64,000 nt of DNA from contig JBBQHI010000013.1 of the NCBI GenBank assembly GCA_038323835.1, positions 18,503 through 82,502 of the forward strand, given 5' to 3'. This document shows, piece by piece, positions 8,107-15,471 of the stretch (position 1 is the stretch's first letter; every line of letters starts with the position of its first letter). Both the position numbers and the translations under genes were made by a program. The DNA is from JACVRW01 sp038323835 (lineage in GTDB: Bacteria > Actinomycetota > Thermoleophilia > Solirubrobacterales > Thermoleophilaceae). The notes under the pieces were generated by a model, which searched no databases, was not told the DNA's origin, and was given only the letters and a program-made list of their open reading frames with translations.

Positions 8107-8385
8107 TCAGTCCGGGATGAGGCCATCGCCCGAGAACTCGCCCTGCGCCTCGGCGAAGGTCACGTCCCGCGGGGGCATGATCACGTCGGACTCCACCAGC
8201 TCGTCGCCGTCGATCGCCTCGCCGTCGGTGCGCACCAGCTCGAGCATCTGGCTCCACAGCTCGCGGAAGCCGGTCTCGTCGCCCTCGCCGACAGCGGACA
8301 CGGCGCGGTTGTCCAGCTCGTTCAGGCGCTCGGAGTCGCTGTCGGGCAGGCGGTACTGCCCCTCTCCGGAGATGCGGACGATCAT
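8107..8385 (-). CDS. pspAA: PspA-associated protein PspAA
   Basis: A 92-residue acidic protein starting MIVRISGEGQYRLPD, with the LNELDNRAVSAVGEGDE helix and an SDVIMPPRDV ... GLIPD ending. This matches the PspAA domain, which in actinomycetes is encoded right after PspA and thought to work with it in the membrane-stress response. The start codon overlaps the pspA stop by one base (TGATG), so the two are coupled. The biochemical role of PspAA is not settled. Confidence 0.85.
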   Translation of the reverse strand: MIVRISGEGQYRLPDSDSERLNELDNRAVSAVGEGDETGFRELWSQMLELVRTDGEAIDGDELVESDVIMPPRDVTFAEAQGEFSGDGLIPD

Positions 8386-9149
8386 CAGGCGGACTCCCCC
8401 TTCTCGCCCGGCTCGAGGGCGGGCGCCGCCTCGCCGCCGCCGGCGCCGAGCTCCGCCTTCATCTTCGCCAGCTCGTCGTCCACCTGCGCGCCGGCGCCGA
8501 GCGAGGCCAGCTCGCGGTCGATGTCGTCCTGGCCACCGCCGAGCTGCGACAGGTCCTCGAAGGTGCCGGCCGCCTCCAGCTCCTCGACCGCCGACGCACG
8601 GGCGCGCATCTGCTCGGTCTTGTCCTCGGCGCGCTGGATCGCGAGCCCGAGATCGGCCATCTCCTCGCCCACCCCGTTCGCGGCCTCGGAGATCTTCACC
8701 TGGGCCTCGGCCGCGGAGTACTGCGCCTTGATGACCTCCTTCTTGGTGCGGAAGGACTCGATCTTGGTGCGAAGCTTCTTCTCGTTCTCGGTGAGCGCCT
8801 CCTGCTGGTTCTGAAGCTCCTGCACCTGCTGGTCCAGGGACTGGAGCTCGGTCTGGGTGACCGTTTTGCGCTCCAGCGCCGCGCGGGCGAGGTCGTCGCG
8901 ACCCTGGGCGAGCGCCTGGCGGGCCTGCGTGTCGAGCTTCACCACCTGCTGCTCGAGCTTTCCGGACTGCATCTGAAGGCGCTTCTTCGACGTGGTCACG
9001 TCGGCGATGCCCTTCTTCACGTTCTGGAGGAGCTCGACCTGTTTCTGGTAGCCGTAGTCGAGCGTCTCGGACGGGTCCTCGGCACGGTCGAGAGCCTTCG
9101 AGATCTTCGCTTTGATGACGGTAGACATGCGACCGGCCAACCCTGGCAT
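8385..9149 (-). CDS. pspA: PspA/IM30 membrane-stress protein
   Basis: A 254-residue, almost entirely helical coiled-coil protein of the PspA/Vipp1 family. These proteins assemble on the inner face of the membrane and limit proton leakage under envelope stress. The N-terminal amphipathic helix (STVIKAKISKALDRAEDPSETLDYGYQKQ) is typical; long Gln/Lys/Glu-rich coiled coils follow to about residue 200, then an actinobacterial acidic Gly/Ala tail. The first ATG (9149) is preferred over a later one because AAGGAGG lies 4 bases before it. It is cotranscribed with pspAA. Confidence 0.92.
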   Translation of the reverse strand: MPGLAGRMSTVIKAKISKALDRAEDPSETLDYGYQKQVELLQNVKKGIADVTTSKKRLQMQSGKLEQQVVKLDTQARQALAQGRDDLARAALERKTVTQTELQSLDQQVQELQNQQEALTENEKKLRTKIESFRTKKEVIKAQYSAAEAQVKISEAANGVGEEMADLGLAIQRAEDKTEQMRARASAVEELEAAGTFEDLSQLGGGQDDIDRELASLGAGAQVDDELAKMKAELGAGGGEAAPALEPGEKGESA

Positions 9150-9175
9150 GCCGCCTCCTTCAGGCTCGAGGTTCG

Positions 9176-9190
9176 GTACGGGCGCCGTAC
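9176..9190. promoter_or_regulatory. Palindrome over the pspA/thioesterase divergent promoter
   Basis: GTACGG-GCG-CCGTAC is a perfect 6-3-6 inverted repeat in the 52-base gap between divergent pspA and the thioesterase gene. It overlaps the TACACT box at 9188. It could be an operator for either gene; no regulator can be named. Confidence 0.35.
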
Positions 9191-9193
9191 ACT
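9188..9193 (+). promoter_or_regulatory. -10 box (TACACT), leaderless start
   Basis: TACACT ends 8 bases before the GTG at 9202, the spacing seen at other leaderless starts here. Confidence 0.5.
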
Positions 9194-9201
9194 AGCGCCG
9201 C

Positions 9202-9702
9202 GTGGACCCTCGTCCTCCGTCAGCCTCGCGCTCGGTCCTGACCCGCTGGATGGGCATCGCCGACTCCAATACCGCGGGCGACGTGCACGGCGGCGTGATC
9301 ATGCATATGTGTGACGAGGCGGCCGGGATCGCGGCCGTCCGCCACTCGGGCCTGCGGGTGGTGACCGCCGCGATGGACCGGATGACCTTCCTGCATGCGG
9401 TCCACACCGGCCAGCTCGTGACGCTCGTGGCCAGCGTGAACGCCGCCTGGCGAACCTCGATGGAGGTGGGCGTGCGGGTGGTTTCGGAGAACGTGCGCAC
9501 CGGCGAGACCGCGCACACCTCCACCGCCTACCTCACGATGGTCGCGCTGGACGAGCACGGCCGGCCCGCCCCGGTGCCGCCGCTGGCGCCCGAGCACGCG
9601 GACGAGGTGCGCCGCGCGCGGGAGGCCCAGCTCCGCCGCGACAACCGGCTCGCCGAGCGAGCCCGCATCGAGGCCGAGCGGGCCCAGACCTCACACTCGT
9701 AA
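9202..9702 (+). CDS. Hotdog-fold acyl-CoA thioesterase
   Basis: A 166-residue single hotdog domain like the cytosolic acyl-CoA thioesterases of the YciA/BACH type, which release free fatty acid and CoA. The opening has an aspartate-centred active-site loop (ADSNTAGDVHGG), then the long helix IMHMCDEAAGIAA and a THL-like MTFLHAVHTGQ segment. The C-terminal 35 residues are a charged Arg/Glu/Ala helix beyond the fold. The GTG start is supported by a TACACT box 8 bases upstream. Substrate length cannot be read from the sequence. Confidence 0.85.
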   Translation: MDPRPPSASRSVLTRWMGIADSNTAGDVHGGVIMHMCDEAAGIAAVRHSGLRVVTAAMDRMTFLHAVHTGQLVTLVASVNAAWRTSMEVGVRVVSENVRTGETAHTSTAYLTMVALDEHGRPAPVPPLAPEHADEVRRAREAQLRRDNRLAERARIEAERAQTSHS

Positions 9703-9775
9703 CCCTCCCGTCACTCGCTCGGAGGGGGGTGTGGCGCGTTATGCATCCATACCGTGCAAAAGGCGCCACACCCCC
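9703..9775. terminator. Hairpins in the convergent gap; possible two-way terminator
   Basis: Arms GGGGGTGTGGCGC (9725-9737) and GCGCCACACCCCC (9763-9775) pair perfectly over 13 bases around a 25-base loop. An alternative shorter hairpin (CCCTCC 9703-9708 with GGAGGG 9721-9726) would compete with it. There is no T-tract, so rho-independent termination is uncertain. The gap to 9909 holds nothing else I recognise. Confidence 0.35.
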
Positions 9776-9909
9776 TGGGCCTCGCCGGGCGAGAGGGAGA
9801 TGGCTGACGCGCGAGCGACCCCAAACGCGCACGCTGTGGACGCGACGCAAGGGCACCGGCCCATCCAGCCGCCGTGCGCCGATTGAGCCGGGAGGCCGAG
9901 ACGGCGGCC

Positions 9910-10716
9910 TCAGGACGCCGCCGCCGCGGCCCGCTCCGCCTGGTCGTGCTCCTGGGCCGAGCGGTAGAAGAAGAAGGCCACCGCGAAGAGCATCACCATC
10001 AGGTCGAGGCCCATCATCATTCCGCCGGCCACCTGCTGGTCGGTGATCGGCGAGAGCCCGTGATCGCGGGGCCGGTCGCCGTAGTAAGCGCTGTACGCCG
10101 GCGAGCGCAGCAGGATCAGGGACATGCCAAGCAGCATCCCCGGCAGCCGGGCGCCCAGCAGGTACGGGACCTTCCACAGCTCGCCCGGAAGCCGGCGCTT
10201 CTTGGGCTCGATCACCGACCACCACACCAGCATCGCTCCGAACAGGAAGGACAGGTGCTGGACCACGTGGAGCACCGGATGCTGGAGCGCTCCGACGAAC
10301 GCGAAGGAGAAGTGCCACCCGTAGAGCAGCACCACCCAGACGGGCACGGCGACCATCGGCTTGCGGAGCGTCCGGAACACGCGCCGCAGGCGCGTGCGCC
10401 GGGCCAGGCTGACGAGCAGCGGCCGCGGTAGGTAGAAGGCGTAGACGGGGGTGCGCAGCCCCAGGAGGAGGAACGGCGCGGCCAGGTCCGCGAGCAGGAG
10501 GTGCTGGCCCATGTGGGCTAGCACCAGGTCCTCCGAGAGGGCGTCCACCGGGCCGATGAGGCCGGCGGCCACCAGGAACAGCCCGAGCCACCAGGCGGCC
10601 CGCTGGCCCACGGGCACTTCGTACCCGCGGCGCCGCAGGGTGGCCACCGCGCGGGTGTAGAGGGTGGCCATGACCGCCAGCAGCGCCAGGGCCCCGGGAT
10701 CCAACTCGAAGGGCAC
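9910..10716 (-). CDS. CtaG/caa3-type cytochrome oxidase assembly membrane protein
   Basis: A 268-residue polytopic membrane protein with about seven helices. It matches the caa3_CtaG family, which is needed for copper delivery or assembly of caa3-type oxidase in Bacillus and is widespread in actinomycetes. Conserved histidines are clustered in SEDLVLAHMGQHLLLADLAAP and WHFSFAF ... HPVLHVVQHLSF, consistent with metal handling. No ctaCDE genes are nearby in this window, so it stands alone here. The ATG start gives a short N-terminal cytoplasmic or periplasmic tail before the first helix. Confidence 0.83.
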   Translation of the reverse strand: MPFELDPGALALLAVMATLYTRAVATLRRRGYEVPVGQRAAWWLGLFLVAAGLIGPVDALSEDLVLAHMGQHLLLADLAAPFLLLGLRTPVYAFYLPRPLLVSLARRTRLRRVFRTLRKPMVAVPVWVVLLYGWHFSFAFVGALQHPVLHVVQHLSFLFGAMLVWWSVIEPKKRRLPGELWKVPYLLGARLPGMLLGMSLILLRSPAYSAYYGDRPRDHGLSPITDQQVAGGMMMGLDLMVMLFAVAFFFYRSAQEHDQAERAAAAAS

Positions 10717-10855
10717 CGGCTCCTATTGTGGCTGCCGGGGGCGGGATGTAACGACCCCGGCCCCACCAGAGTCACCAGGTGAGCCCGACACCAACCTTGG
10801 AAGGAGCCTGATCCGAATCGACGCGAATCCGCAGGAGTCCGACGGCGCGACCCGT

Positions 10856-11224
10856 GTGGCGTACATCCTCGGCGTGCCCTTGGCCGACAACGTGGTGCGC
10901 CAGTGGCCGCAGATGGAGGAGATCGTGCGCACGAGCAGGCTCGTGGCCGACGTCGAGGGGAACTTCCCCGAGCTCACGCTCGAGGTCGGCCGGCGCCTCC
11001 AACTCGACGATGTGATCGTGGTCGAGTGGACCGGGAACTACGGTGACGGCCGCCTGTACCGGAACGTCACCATCGGCGAGTTGGAGGACGGCCGGGCCGT
11101 GCGCGTCACCGACTACTGGGGCGAGCCCACCGTGACGCCCGACTGGCGCCGCCCCCTCACCGACCGGCTCGACATGCCCGGCGACGGCATCTGGCCGGAC
11201 GCGGAACACCTGGCCCACCACTAG
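10856..11224 (+). CDS. SnoaL/NTF2-like protein, start uncertain
   Basis: The C-terminal two thirds match small NTF2-like (SnoaL-type) alpha/beta barrels: a WPQ segment, VEWTGNYGDGRLYRN, a GRAVRVTDYWGEPT strand pair and RRPLTDRLDMPGDGIW. The usual N-terminal helix of this fold is poorly preserved. Candidate starts are the GTG at 10856 chosen here, or a CTG at 10808 one base after AAGGAG. The open frame reaches further back into the divergent ctaG-like gene without coding character. It may be a slightly truncated protein. Members range from ketosteroid isomerase-like enzymes to non-catalytic proteins, so no reaction is assigned. Confidence 0.6.
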   Translation: MAYILGVPLADNVVRQWPQMEEIVRTSRLVADVEGNFPELTLEVGRRLQLDDVIVVEWTGNYGDGRLYRNVTIGELEDGRAVRVTDYWGEPTVTPDWRRPLTDRLDMPGDGIWPDAEHLAHH

Positions 11225-11234
11225 GGACCATGCT

Positions 11235-11278
11235 GGGAGGAGCGGGGCTCGATCGCTGATCGAGCGAGCACCGGACCA
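11235..11278 (+). repeat. Dispersed palindromic repeat, copy B
   Basis: Forward copy with stem GCTCGATC-GCT-GATCGAGC between GGGAGGAGCG and GAGCACCGGACCA. The stem again differs from the common form by paired changes. It lies in a 314-base gap (11225-11538) that otherwise contains copies C1 and C2 and an 18-codon minus-strand frame (MKGNVTDPRY..., 11334-11278 region) of doubtful meaning. Confidence 0.8.
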
Positions 11279-11440
11279 TGGCGTCAATCGTGCGTGACCG
11301 CCAGGTGCGCGTAGCGGGGGTCGGTGACATTGCCCTTCATGACCCCATGTTGGCGCCGCGCACGCGCGCGGGCCATGGACCGCGGCCCAAAGATCCCCGT
11401 CCGCCGCCCGACCAGATGTCGAGGAGCCCACGCGCCTGGC

Positions 11441-11480
11441 TAGGAGCGCAGCCCGAGCGTGTGGTCGGGCGAGCACCGCA
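11441..11480 (+). repeat. Dispersed palindromic repeat, copy C1 (tandem)
   Basis: Forward copy: AGGAGCGCAGCCCGAGC ... TCGGGCGAGCACCGCAGC. The GCCCGA/TCGGGC stem has a longer loop. It is followed after about ten bases by C2 with the same spacer (CCCCCGTTCTAG). Confidence 0.75.
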
Positions 11481-11491
11481 GCCCCCCGTTC

Positions 11492-11530
11492 TAGAGCGCA
11501 GCCCGAGCGTTGTTCGGGCGAGCACCGCAG
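11492..11530 (+). repeat. Dispersed palindromic repeat, copy C2 (tandem)
   Basis: Second unit of a roughly 50-base direct duplication. The unit includes the CCCGTTCTAG that carries the stop codon of the acyl-CoA dehydrogenase ending at 11539. Confidence 0.75.
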
Positions 11531-11538
11531 CCCCCGTT

Positions 11539-12810
11539 CTAGGCCGCGACCGGGTCGCCCGGGGGCGTGCCCGGAGCCTGCGAGAGCACCGCAGCGGCCT
11601 CCTCGAGCCTCCGCGAGTACTCGGCCCGCTGCATCCGCGAGATCACCATCCGCTGCACCTGGGCCGTGCCCTCGAACAGCTGGTAGATCTTGGCGTCCCG
11701 GAAGAACTTCTCCAGCGGGCAGTCCGTGGTCTGGGCGTAGGGGCCGACGAGGTCCATCAGCGTGGTGGTGGCCCACATCGCCGTGTCGCCCGCCTTGAGC
11801 TTGGACATCGAGCCCTGGCCACCGGTCATCGGCATTCCGTTGCGACCCATCCAGGCGGCGCGCCACACCAGCAGGCGGGCGGCCTCGATCTCCGTGGCCA
11901 CGTCGGCCAAGACCTGCTGGATGCGCTGCTGGTCTAGCAGCGGGGTGTCGTCCTCGGAGCGGCCCTCCAGGTACTCGAGGGTCCACTCGTAGGCGGCCTG
12001 GGCGATGCCAAGCGCCGACGCTCCCACCAGCGGGCGCGTGAGCTCGAAGGTGGCCAGGGCGCCCGACGAGCGGCCGGTGGACTGGCCCGACCGGGCGCGC
12101 TCCAGCTTCTTCTGGAGCTTCTCGTAGCCGCCCAGCAGGTTCTCCATGGGCACGCGGCAGTCGTCCAGCACGACCTCGGCCGTCTGCGACGCGCGGATGC
12201 CGAGCTTCGTCTCCTTCTTGCCCATCGACAGGCCCGGCGTGTCCTTGGGCACGATGAAAGAGGCCTGTCCGCGGTGCCCCAGCTCGGGGTCCACGGTGGC
12301 CACCACGACGGTCACGTCGGCGATGCCGCCGTTCGTGATGAAGACCTTGGTCCCGTTCAGGATCCACTCGTCGCCGTCGAGCTTGGCGGTGGTGCGCAGA
12401 GAGCGCACGTCGGATCCGGCGCCCGCCTCAGTGACGGCGTACGCGCCCAGCTTGATCTCGTCGCCCAGGCCGAAGCACTCGGGAACCCACCGCCCGATCT
12501 GCTCCGGGGTGCCCGAGCTGGCGATGCCGGCGGCGGCCAGGGAGCTGCCCGAGATCGCGAGCGCCATGCCGGCGCAGCCCCAGTGGAGCTCCTCGGCGTA
12601 GATGCAGCTCATGATCCCGTCCGGGTCGTTGCCCATCCGCTGAAGGTGGTCGAGGCCCTGCAGGCCCCATTCGCGCGCGGCCCTGATGCCCTCCCAGGGC
12701 ACGCTCTCCTCGCGGTCGTGCTTGGCCGCCATGGGCCGCATGACCTCGCGGGCGAACCTGCGACACGTCGCCTGGAACTCGAGCTGCTCCTCGTTGAGCC
12801 TGAAATCCAT
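11539..12810 (-). CDS. Acyl-CoA dehydrogenase
   Basis: A 423-residue FAD enzyme of fatty-acid beta-oxidation that forms trans-2-enoyl-CoA. The N-terminal helical domain starts MDFRLNEEQLEF. The middle has AYAVTEAGAGSDVRSLRTTA (FAD/substrate site) and the C-terminal domain GGQGSMSKLKAGD. The catalytic glutamate is in the FEGTAQVQR motif. The ATG at 12810 is chosen because the protein's family start lies there and GGAGG sits 10 bases upstream, although the frame stays open far beyond. A palindromic operator (12834-12849), shared with the thiolase gene, lies just upstream. The stop is followed by two tandem repeat copies. Confidence 0.9.
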   Translation of the reverse strand: MDFRLNEEQLEFQATCRRFAREVMRPMAAKHDREESVPWEGIRAAREWGLQGLDHLQRMGNDPDGIMSCIYAEELHWGCAGMALAISGSSLAAAGIASSGTPEQIGRWVPECFGLGDEIKLGAYAVTEAGAGSDVRSLRTTAKLDGDEWILNGTKVFITNGGIADVTVVVATVDPELGHRGQASFIVPKDTPGLSMGKKETKLGIRASQTAEVVLDDCRVPMENLLGGYEKLQKKLERARSGQSTGRSSGALATFELTRPLVGASALGIAQAAYEWTLEYLEGRSEDDTPLLDQQRIQQVLADVATEIEAARLLVWRAAWMGRNGMPMTGGQGSMSKLKAGDTAMWATTTLMDLVGPYAQTTDCPLEKFFRDAKIYQLFEGTAQVQRMVISRMQRAEYSRRLEEAAAVLSQAPGTPPGDPVAA

Positions 12811-12833
12811 CGTGGGGGCGCCTCCGGCACTGG

Positions 12834-12849
12834 TTGACTGACCAGTCAA
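12834..12849. promoter_or_regulatory. Operator, TTGACTG-AC-CAGTCAA
   Basis: A perfect 7-2-7 inverted repeat 24 bases before the acyl-CoA dehydrogenase ATG. The same arms occur before the thiolase gene at 22590. The form suits a TetR-type fatty-acid regulator. On the minus strand, TACGAT, a possible -10 box, directly abuts it, so binding would block transcription. Confidence 0.65.
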
Positions 12850-12888
12850 TCGTATGCCACGCGGCCGCTGTTCGCACGAATACATGGC

Positions 12889-12924
12889 TGCGGTGCTCGC
12901 CCGACCACCGATCGGGCTGCGCTC
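12889..12924 (-). repeat. Dispersed palindromic repeat, copy D
   Basis: Reverse copy: CGGTGCTCGCCCGACC-ACC-GATCGGGCTGCGCTC. One stem position is mismatched. It sits just upstream of the CWB2-like lipoprotein gene and would be translated if a far-upstream start were used. Confidence 0.7.
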
Positions 12925-12985
12925 GCTGCCGGTCGGGCTCCGGCCTATCGTCGACGCCGGACCCATAGCTATCGTCCGCCGCGAC

Positions 12986-14161
12986 TTGCGCCGGCCGCTT
13001 GCCACACTCGCCGCCGCCCTCGCCACGGCCCTCGTTCTCGCCGGTTGCAACCTCGGCGACGGCGACTCGCGTCCCGGGCAGGTGGGCGCCAAGGGGAGTG
13101 ACGACCGGGCGGCCCAGAAGCTCGGCTTCCCCTTCACGGCCACCCGCAACACCGTCCGCATCGGCGGGGGCGACGCGACCACGGACGCCGCCGGGGTGGC
13201 CAACGCGCTCTTTCCCGCCACCGGCGAGTCCGACCGCCCCACCGCGGTGGTGCTCGTGGACAAGAGCGACTGGCAGTCGGCGGTGGCCGCCGCGGTCCTC
13301 TCGGGTCCGCCCATCGGCGCACCCATCCTCCTGGCCGACGGCAGCTCGGTGCCCGCCGCCACGGCGGACACGCTCGGCCGGCTGAAGCCGCGCGGGTCCG
13401 ACCTGTCGAAGGACGCCCAGGTGATTCGCATCGGGGACGACGTGGCCCGCCCGAGCGGGTACAAGACCGCGGTGGTCGAGGGCGGGGACGCCTTCGAGCG
13501 CGCCGCTGCCGTGGACCGCTTCTTCTCGGCCGCCCGCGGTCGGCCCTCGAACAACGTCGTGCTGTACTCGGGCGACGACGCCGCCTTTGCCATGCCCGCG
13601 GCCGCCTGGGCCGCTCGCTCGGGGGACGCGGCGCTGCCGGTGAGGCAGGACTCCGTGCCCGCCCCCGTCATGCGCGCGCTTCGCGAGCACGGCAAGCCCA
13701 CGGTCTACGTCCTCGGCCCGAAGCGCGTGATCTCGGACAAGGTGCTCGCGCAGGTGCGTGGGGTGGCGAACTCGGTGAAGCGCATCTCCGCGCCCACGCC
13801 CGTGAAATCCGCGATCGCGTTCGCCCGGTACCGCCAGGGCAACTTCGGCTGGGGGGTGGAGGTGCCCGGCTACAACTTCACGGTGGCCAACATGTCACGT
13901 CCGATGGACGCCGCCGCCGCGGCCCCTCTGGCCAGTCGCGGGGTGTTCGCCCCGCTGCTGCTCACCGATCAGGAGGCCGACCTCCCGAAGGCGCTTGAGA
14001 GCTACCTGCTGAGCGTGCAGCCCGGCTACGAGGTGGACCCGGGCCAGGCGGTGTACAACCGGGTGTGGATCCTGGGCGACGCGGACGCCCTCTCACTCAA
14101 CGCCCAGGCGCGCCTCGACCGGATCACCGAGCTGATCCCCGTGCAGGCCACCGCGCCGTGA
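12986..14161 (+). CDS. Lipoprotein with cell-wall-binding repeat 2-like domain
   Basis: A secreted lipoprotein: basic start, hydrophobic run and lipobox LVLAGC, with Cys at about residue 20 from the TTG at 12986. The body contains CWB2-like units (TAVVLVDKSDWQSAVAAAVLSG, PTVYVLGPKRVISDKVLAQV, RVWILGDADALSLNAQARLDRI), a fold used by Gram-positive proteins to hold onto wall polymers. The frame is open back to 12854, but that extension would translate repeat copy D and push the signal peptide 44 residues inward, so the TTG is preferred. No ATG or GTG fits the signal peptide. Role in the envelope is inferred. Confidence 0.75.
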   Translation: MRRPLATLAAALATALVLAGCNLGDGDSRPGQVGAKGSDDRAAQKLGFPFTATRNTVRIGGGDATTDAAGVANALFPATGESDRPTAVVLVDKSDWQSAVAAAVLSGPPIGAPILLADGSSVPAATADTLGRLKPRGSDLSKDAQVIRIGDDVARPSGYKTAVVEGGDAFERAAAVDRFFSAARGRPSNNVVLYSGDDAAFAMPAAAWAARSGDAALPVRQDSVPAPVMRALREHGKPTVYVLGPKRVISDKVLAQVRGVANSVKRISAPTPVKSAIAFARYRQGNFGWGVEVPGYNFTVANMSRPMDAAAAAPLASRGVFAPLLLTDQEADLPKALESYLLSVQPGYEVDPGQAVYNRVWILGDADALSLNAQARLDRITELIPVQATAP

Positions 14162-14170
14162 GCGTCTGGG

Positions 14171-14176
14171 TAACCT
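14171..14176 (+). promoter_or_regulatory. -10 box (TAACCT), leaderless start
   Basis: TAACCT ends 7 bases before the GTG at 14184. Confidence 0.45.
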
Positions 14177-14183
14177 GCCGCCG

Positions 14184-14447
14184 GTGAGCGAGTACGAGCG
14201 TCCCGATCGCGCCGAGCGCGAGCCGACCGTGGAGGACGTGCGCCAGCTGATGGGCGCCTCCACACCGCACTTCTCGCTTCAGATCAGCAACCGCATCCAC
14301 AACCTCGTGGGGAGGCTTCCGCCGGACCATCCCGCACGGATCGAGGGAGAGCGCGAGATCCGCCGGCTGGAGCGGCTCGCCGACGGCTCGGAGCACCGCG
14401 GGCCGATCCAGGCCCACGAAGAGGGTCTTCCGAGCTACCGCGGCTAG
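14184..14447 (+). CDS. Conserved hypothetical protein, 87 aa
   Basis: A small charged soluble protein with a helical middle (EDVRQLMGASTPHFSLQISNRI) and a GEREIRRLERLADGSEHRG helix. There is no signal peptide, membrane helix or metal motif. I do not recognise its family. It starts with GTG behind a TAACCT box, 22 bases after the lipoprotein gene, so it may have its own leaderless transcript. Its stop overlaps the convergent dehydrogenase stop within a CTAG. Confidence 0.6.
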   Translation: MSEYERPDRAEREPTVEDVRQLMGASTPHFSLQISNRIHNLVGRLPPDHPARIEGEREIRRLERLADGSEHRGPIQAHEEGLPSYRG

Positions 14448-15460
14448 ACGGACGCAGGCTCGGCGGCCAGGCCGCTGAGCTCGGCCACGCGCTCGCGGTG
14501 CTCGGCCGCGGAGCCGTAGAGCAGCCCGTCGGCCTTCGCCCGCTTGAGGAAGAAGTGCAGGTCGTGCTCCCATGTGAAGCCGATGCCACCGTGCACCTGG
14601 AGCGAAGAGGCGCTGACCCGCCAGGCCGCATCCGACGCGTAGGCCTTGGCCATCGACGCCGCTACCGGGAAGGTCTCGGGCTCGGCGTCGGCGGTCCATG
14701 CCGCGTAGTAGGAGGCCGAGCGGGCCCCCTCCGTCTCCAGCAGCATCTGCGCGCAGCGATGGCCCACTGCCTGGTACGCCCCGATCGGGCGACCGAACTG
14801 CTTGCGGTCCCGGGCGTAGGCCACGGCCATCTCCATGGCACGCTGGCTCACGCCGGTGAGCTCGGCGGACAGGGCGGTCACGATCCGGTCCAAGACGGCG
14901 GAGGTGTCTCCGGGCAGGGCGTCCCCGCCCTCGGCGCGCACCCGCGCGAAGCGCCGCGTGGCGTCGATGGTGTGCAGCGGCTCGATCTCGGCCTCCGAGG
15001 CCTCCAGCACACGCCCGCCGTCACGGTCCAGCAGCACGATCACGTCCGCACCCTCCGCGTCGGGCACCAGGCGCGCCTCCCCGTTGGAGGCCACGCCGAC
15101 GGTGGCGCGCACCTCGCCGTTGGCGATGCCGGAGAGCCAGCGCTCCTGCTGCTCGTCGGAGCCGGCCGTCTGCAGGGCCAGACCCGCGGCGACGGTGGAC
15201 AGGAAGGGCACGGGCGCGAGCGCGTAGCCCAGCTCCTCCATGATGATCACGAGCTCCACCACGCCGAGCCCCTGGCCGCCGCGCTCCTCGGACACGAAGA
15301 TCCCGGGCCAGCCCAGGTCGCAGAGCTCCTTCCACACGGAGTCGTCGTAGGTGCCGCCCTCGGCGAGCTCGCGGAGGCGGTCGTTGGTGAAGCGCGCGGC
15401 CAGGAAGTCCTTGGCCGTGCGCTTGATGGCGTGCTGATCGTCGGTGAAGTCGAAGTTCAC
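14444..15460 (-). CDS. Acyl-CoA dehydrogenase, probable non-catalytic partner subunit
   Basis: A 338-residue acyl-CoA dehydrogenase-fold protein (MNFDFTDDQHAIKRTAKDFL at the N terminus, VHGGIGFTWEHDLHFFLKRAK near the C terminus). Where active enzymes have a (Y/F/I)EGT motif, this one reads LLYGSAAEHRE, so the catalytic glutamate is missing. It is encoded 11 bases after a normal-looking dehydrogenase. This two-gene arrangement matches alpha2beta2 dehydrogenases such as the ChsE (FadE28/FadE29) pairs of mycobacteria that act on side chains of bulky CoA esters. The GTG at 15460 is chosen from the family N terminus. Confidence 0.85.
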   Translation of the reverse strand: MNFDFTDDQHAIKRTAKDFLAARFTNDRLRELAEGGTYDDSVWKELCDLGWPGIFVSEERGGQGLGVVELVIIMEELGYALAPVPFLSTVAAGLALQTAGSDEQQERWLSGIANGEVRATVGVASNGEARLVPDAEGADVIVLLDRDGGRVLEASEAEIEPLHTIDATRRFARVRAEGGDALPGDTSAVLDRIVTALSAELTGVSQRAMEMAVAYARDRKQFGRPIGAYQAVGHRCAQMLLETEGARSASYYAAWTADAEPETFPVAASMAKAYASDAAWRVSASSLQVHGGIGFTWEHDLHFFLKRAKADGLLYGSAAEHRERVAELSGLAAEPASV

Positions 15461-15471
15461 GGTGGCCTCCG

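Noticed and set aside
11278..11334. 18-codon minus-strand frame MKGNVTDPRY...
   Set aside because: It looks protein-like but is too short, with no good ribosome site or homologue I recognise.
12811..13701. N-terminal extension of the acyl-CoA dehydrogenase
   Set aside because: It runs antisense to the lipoprotein gene and through the operator; the family start is at 12810.
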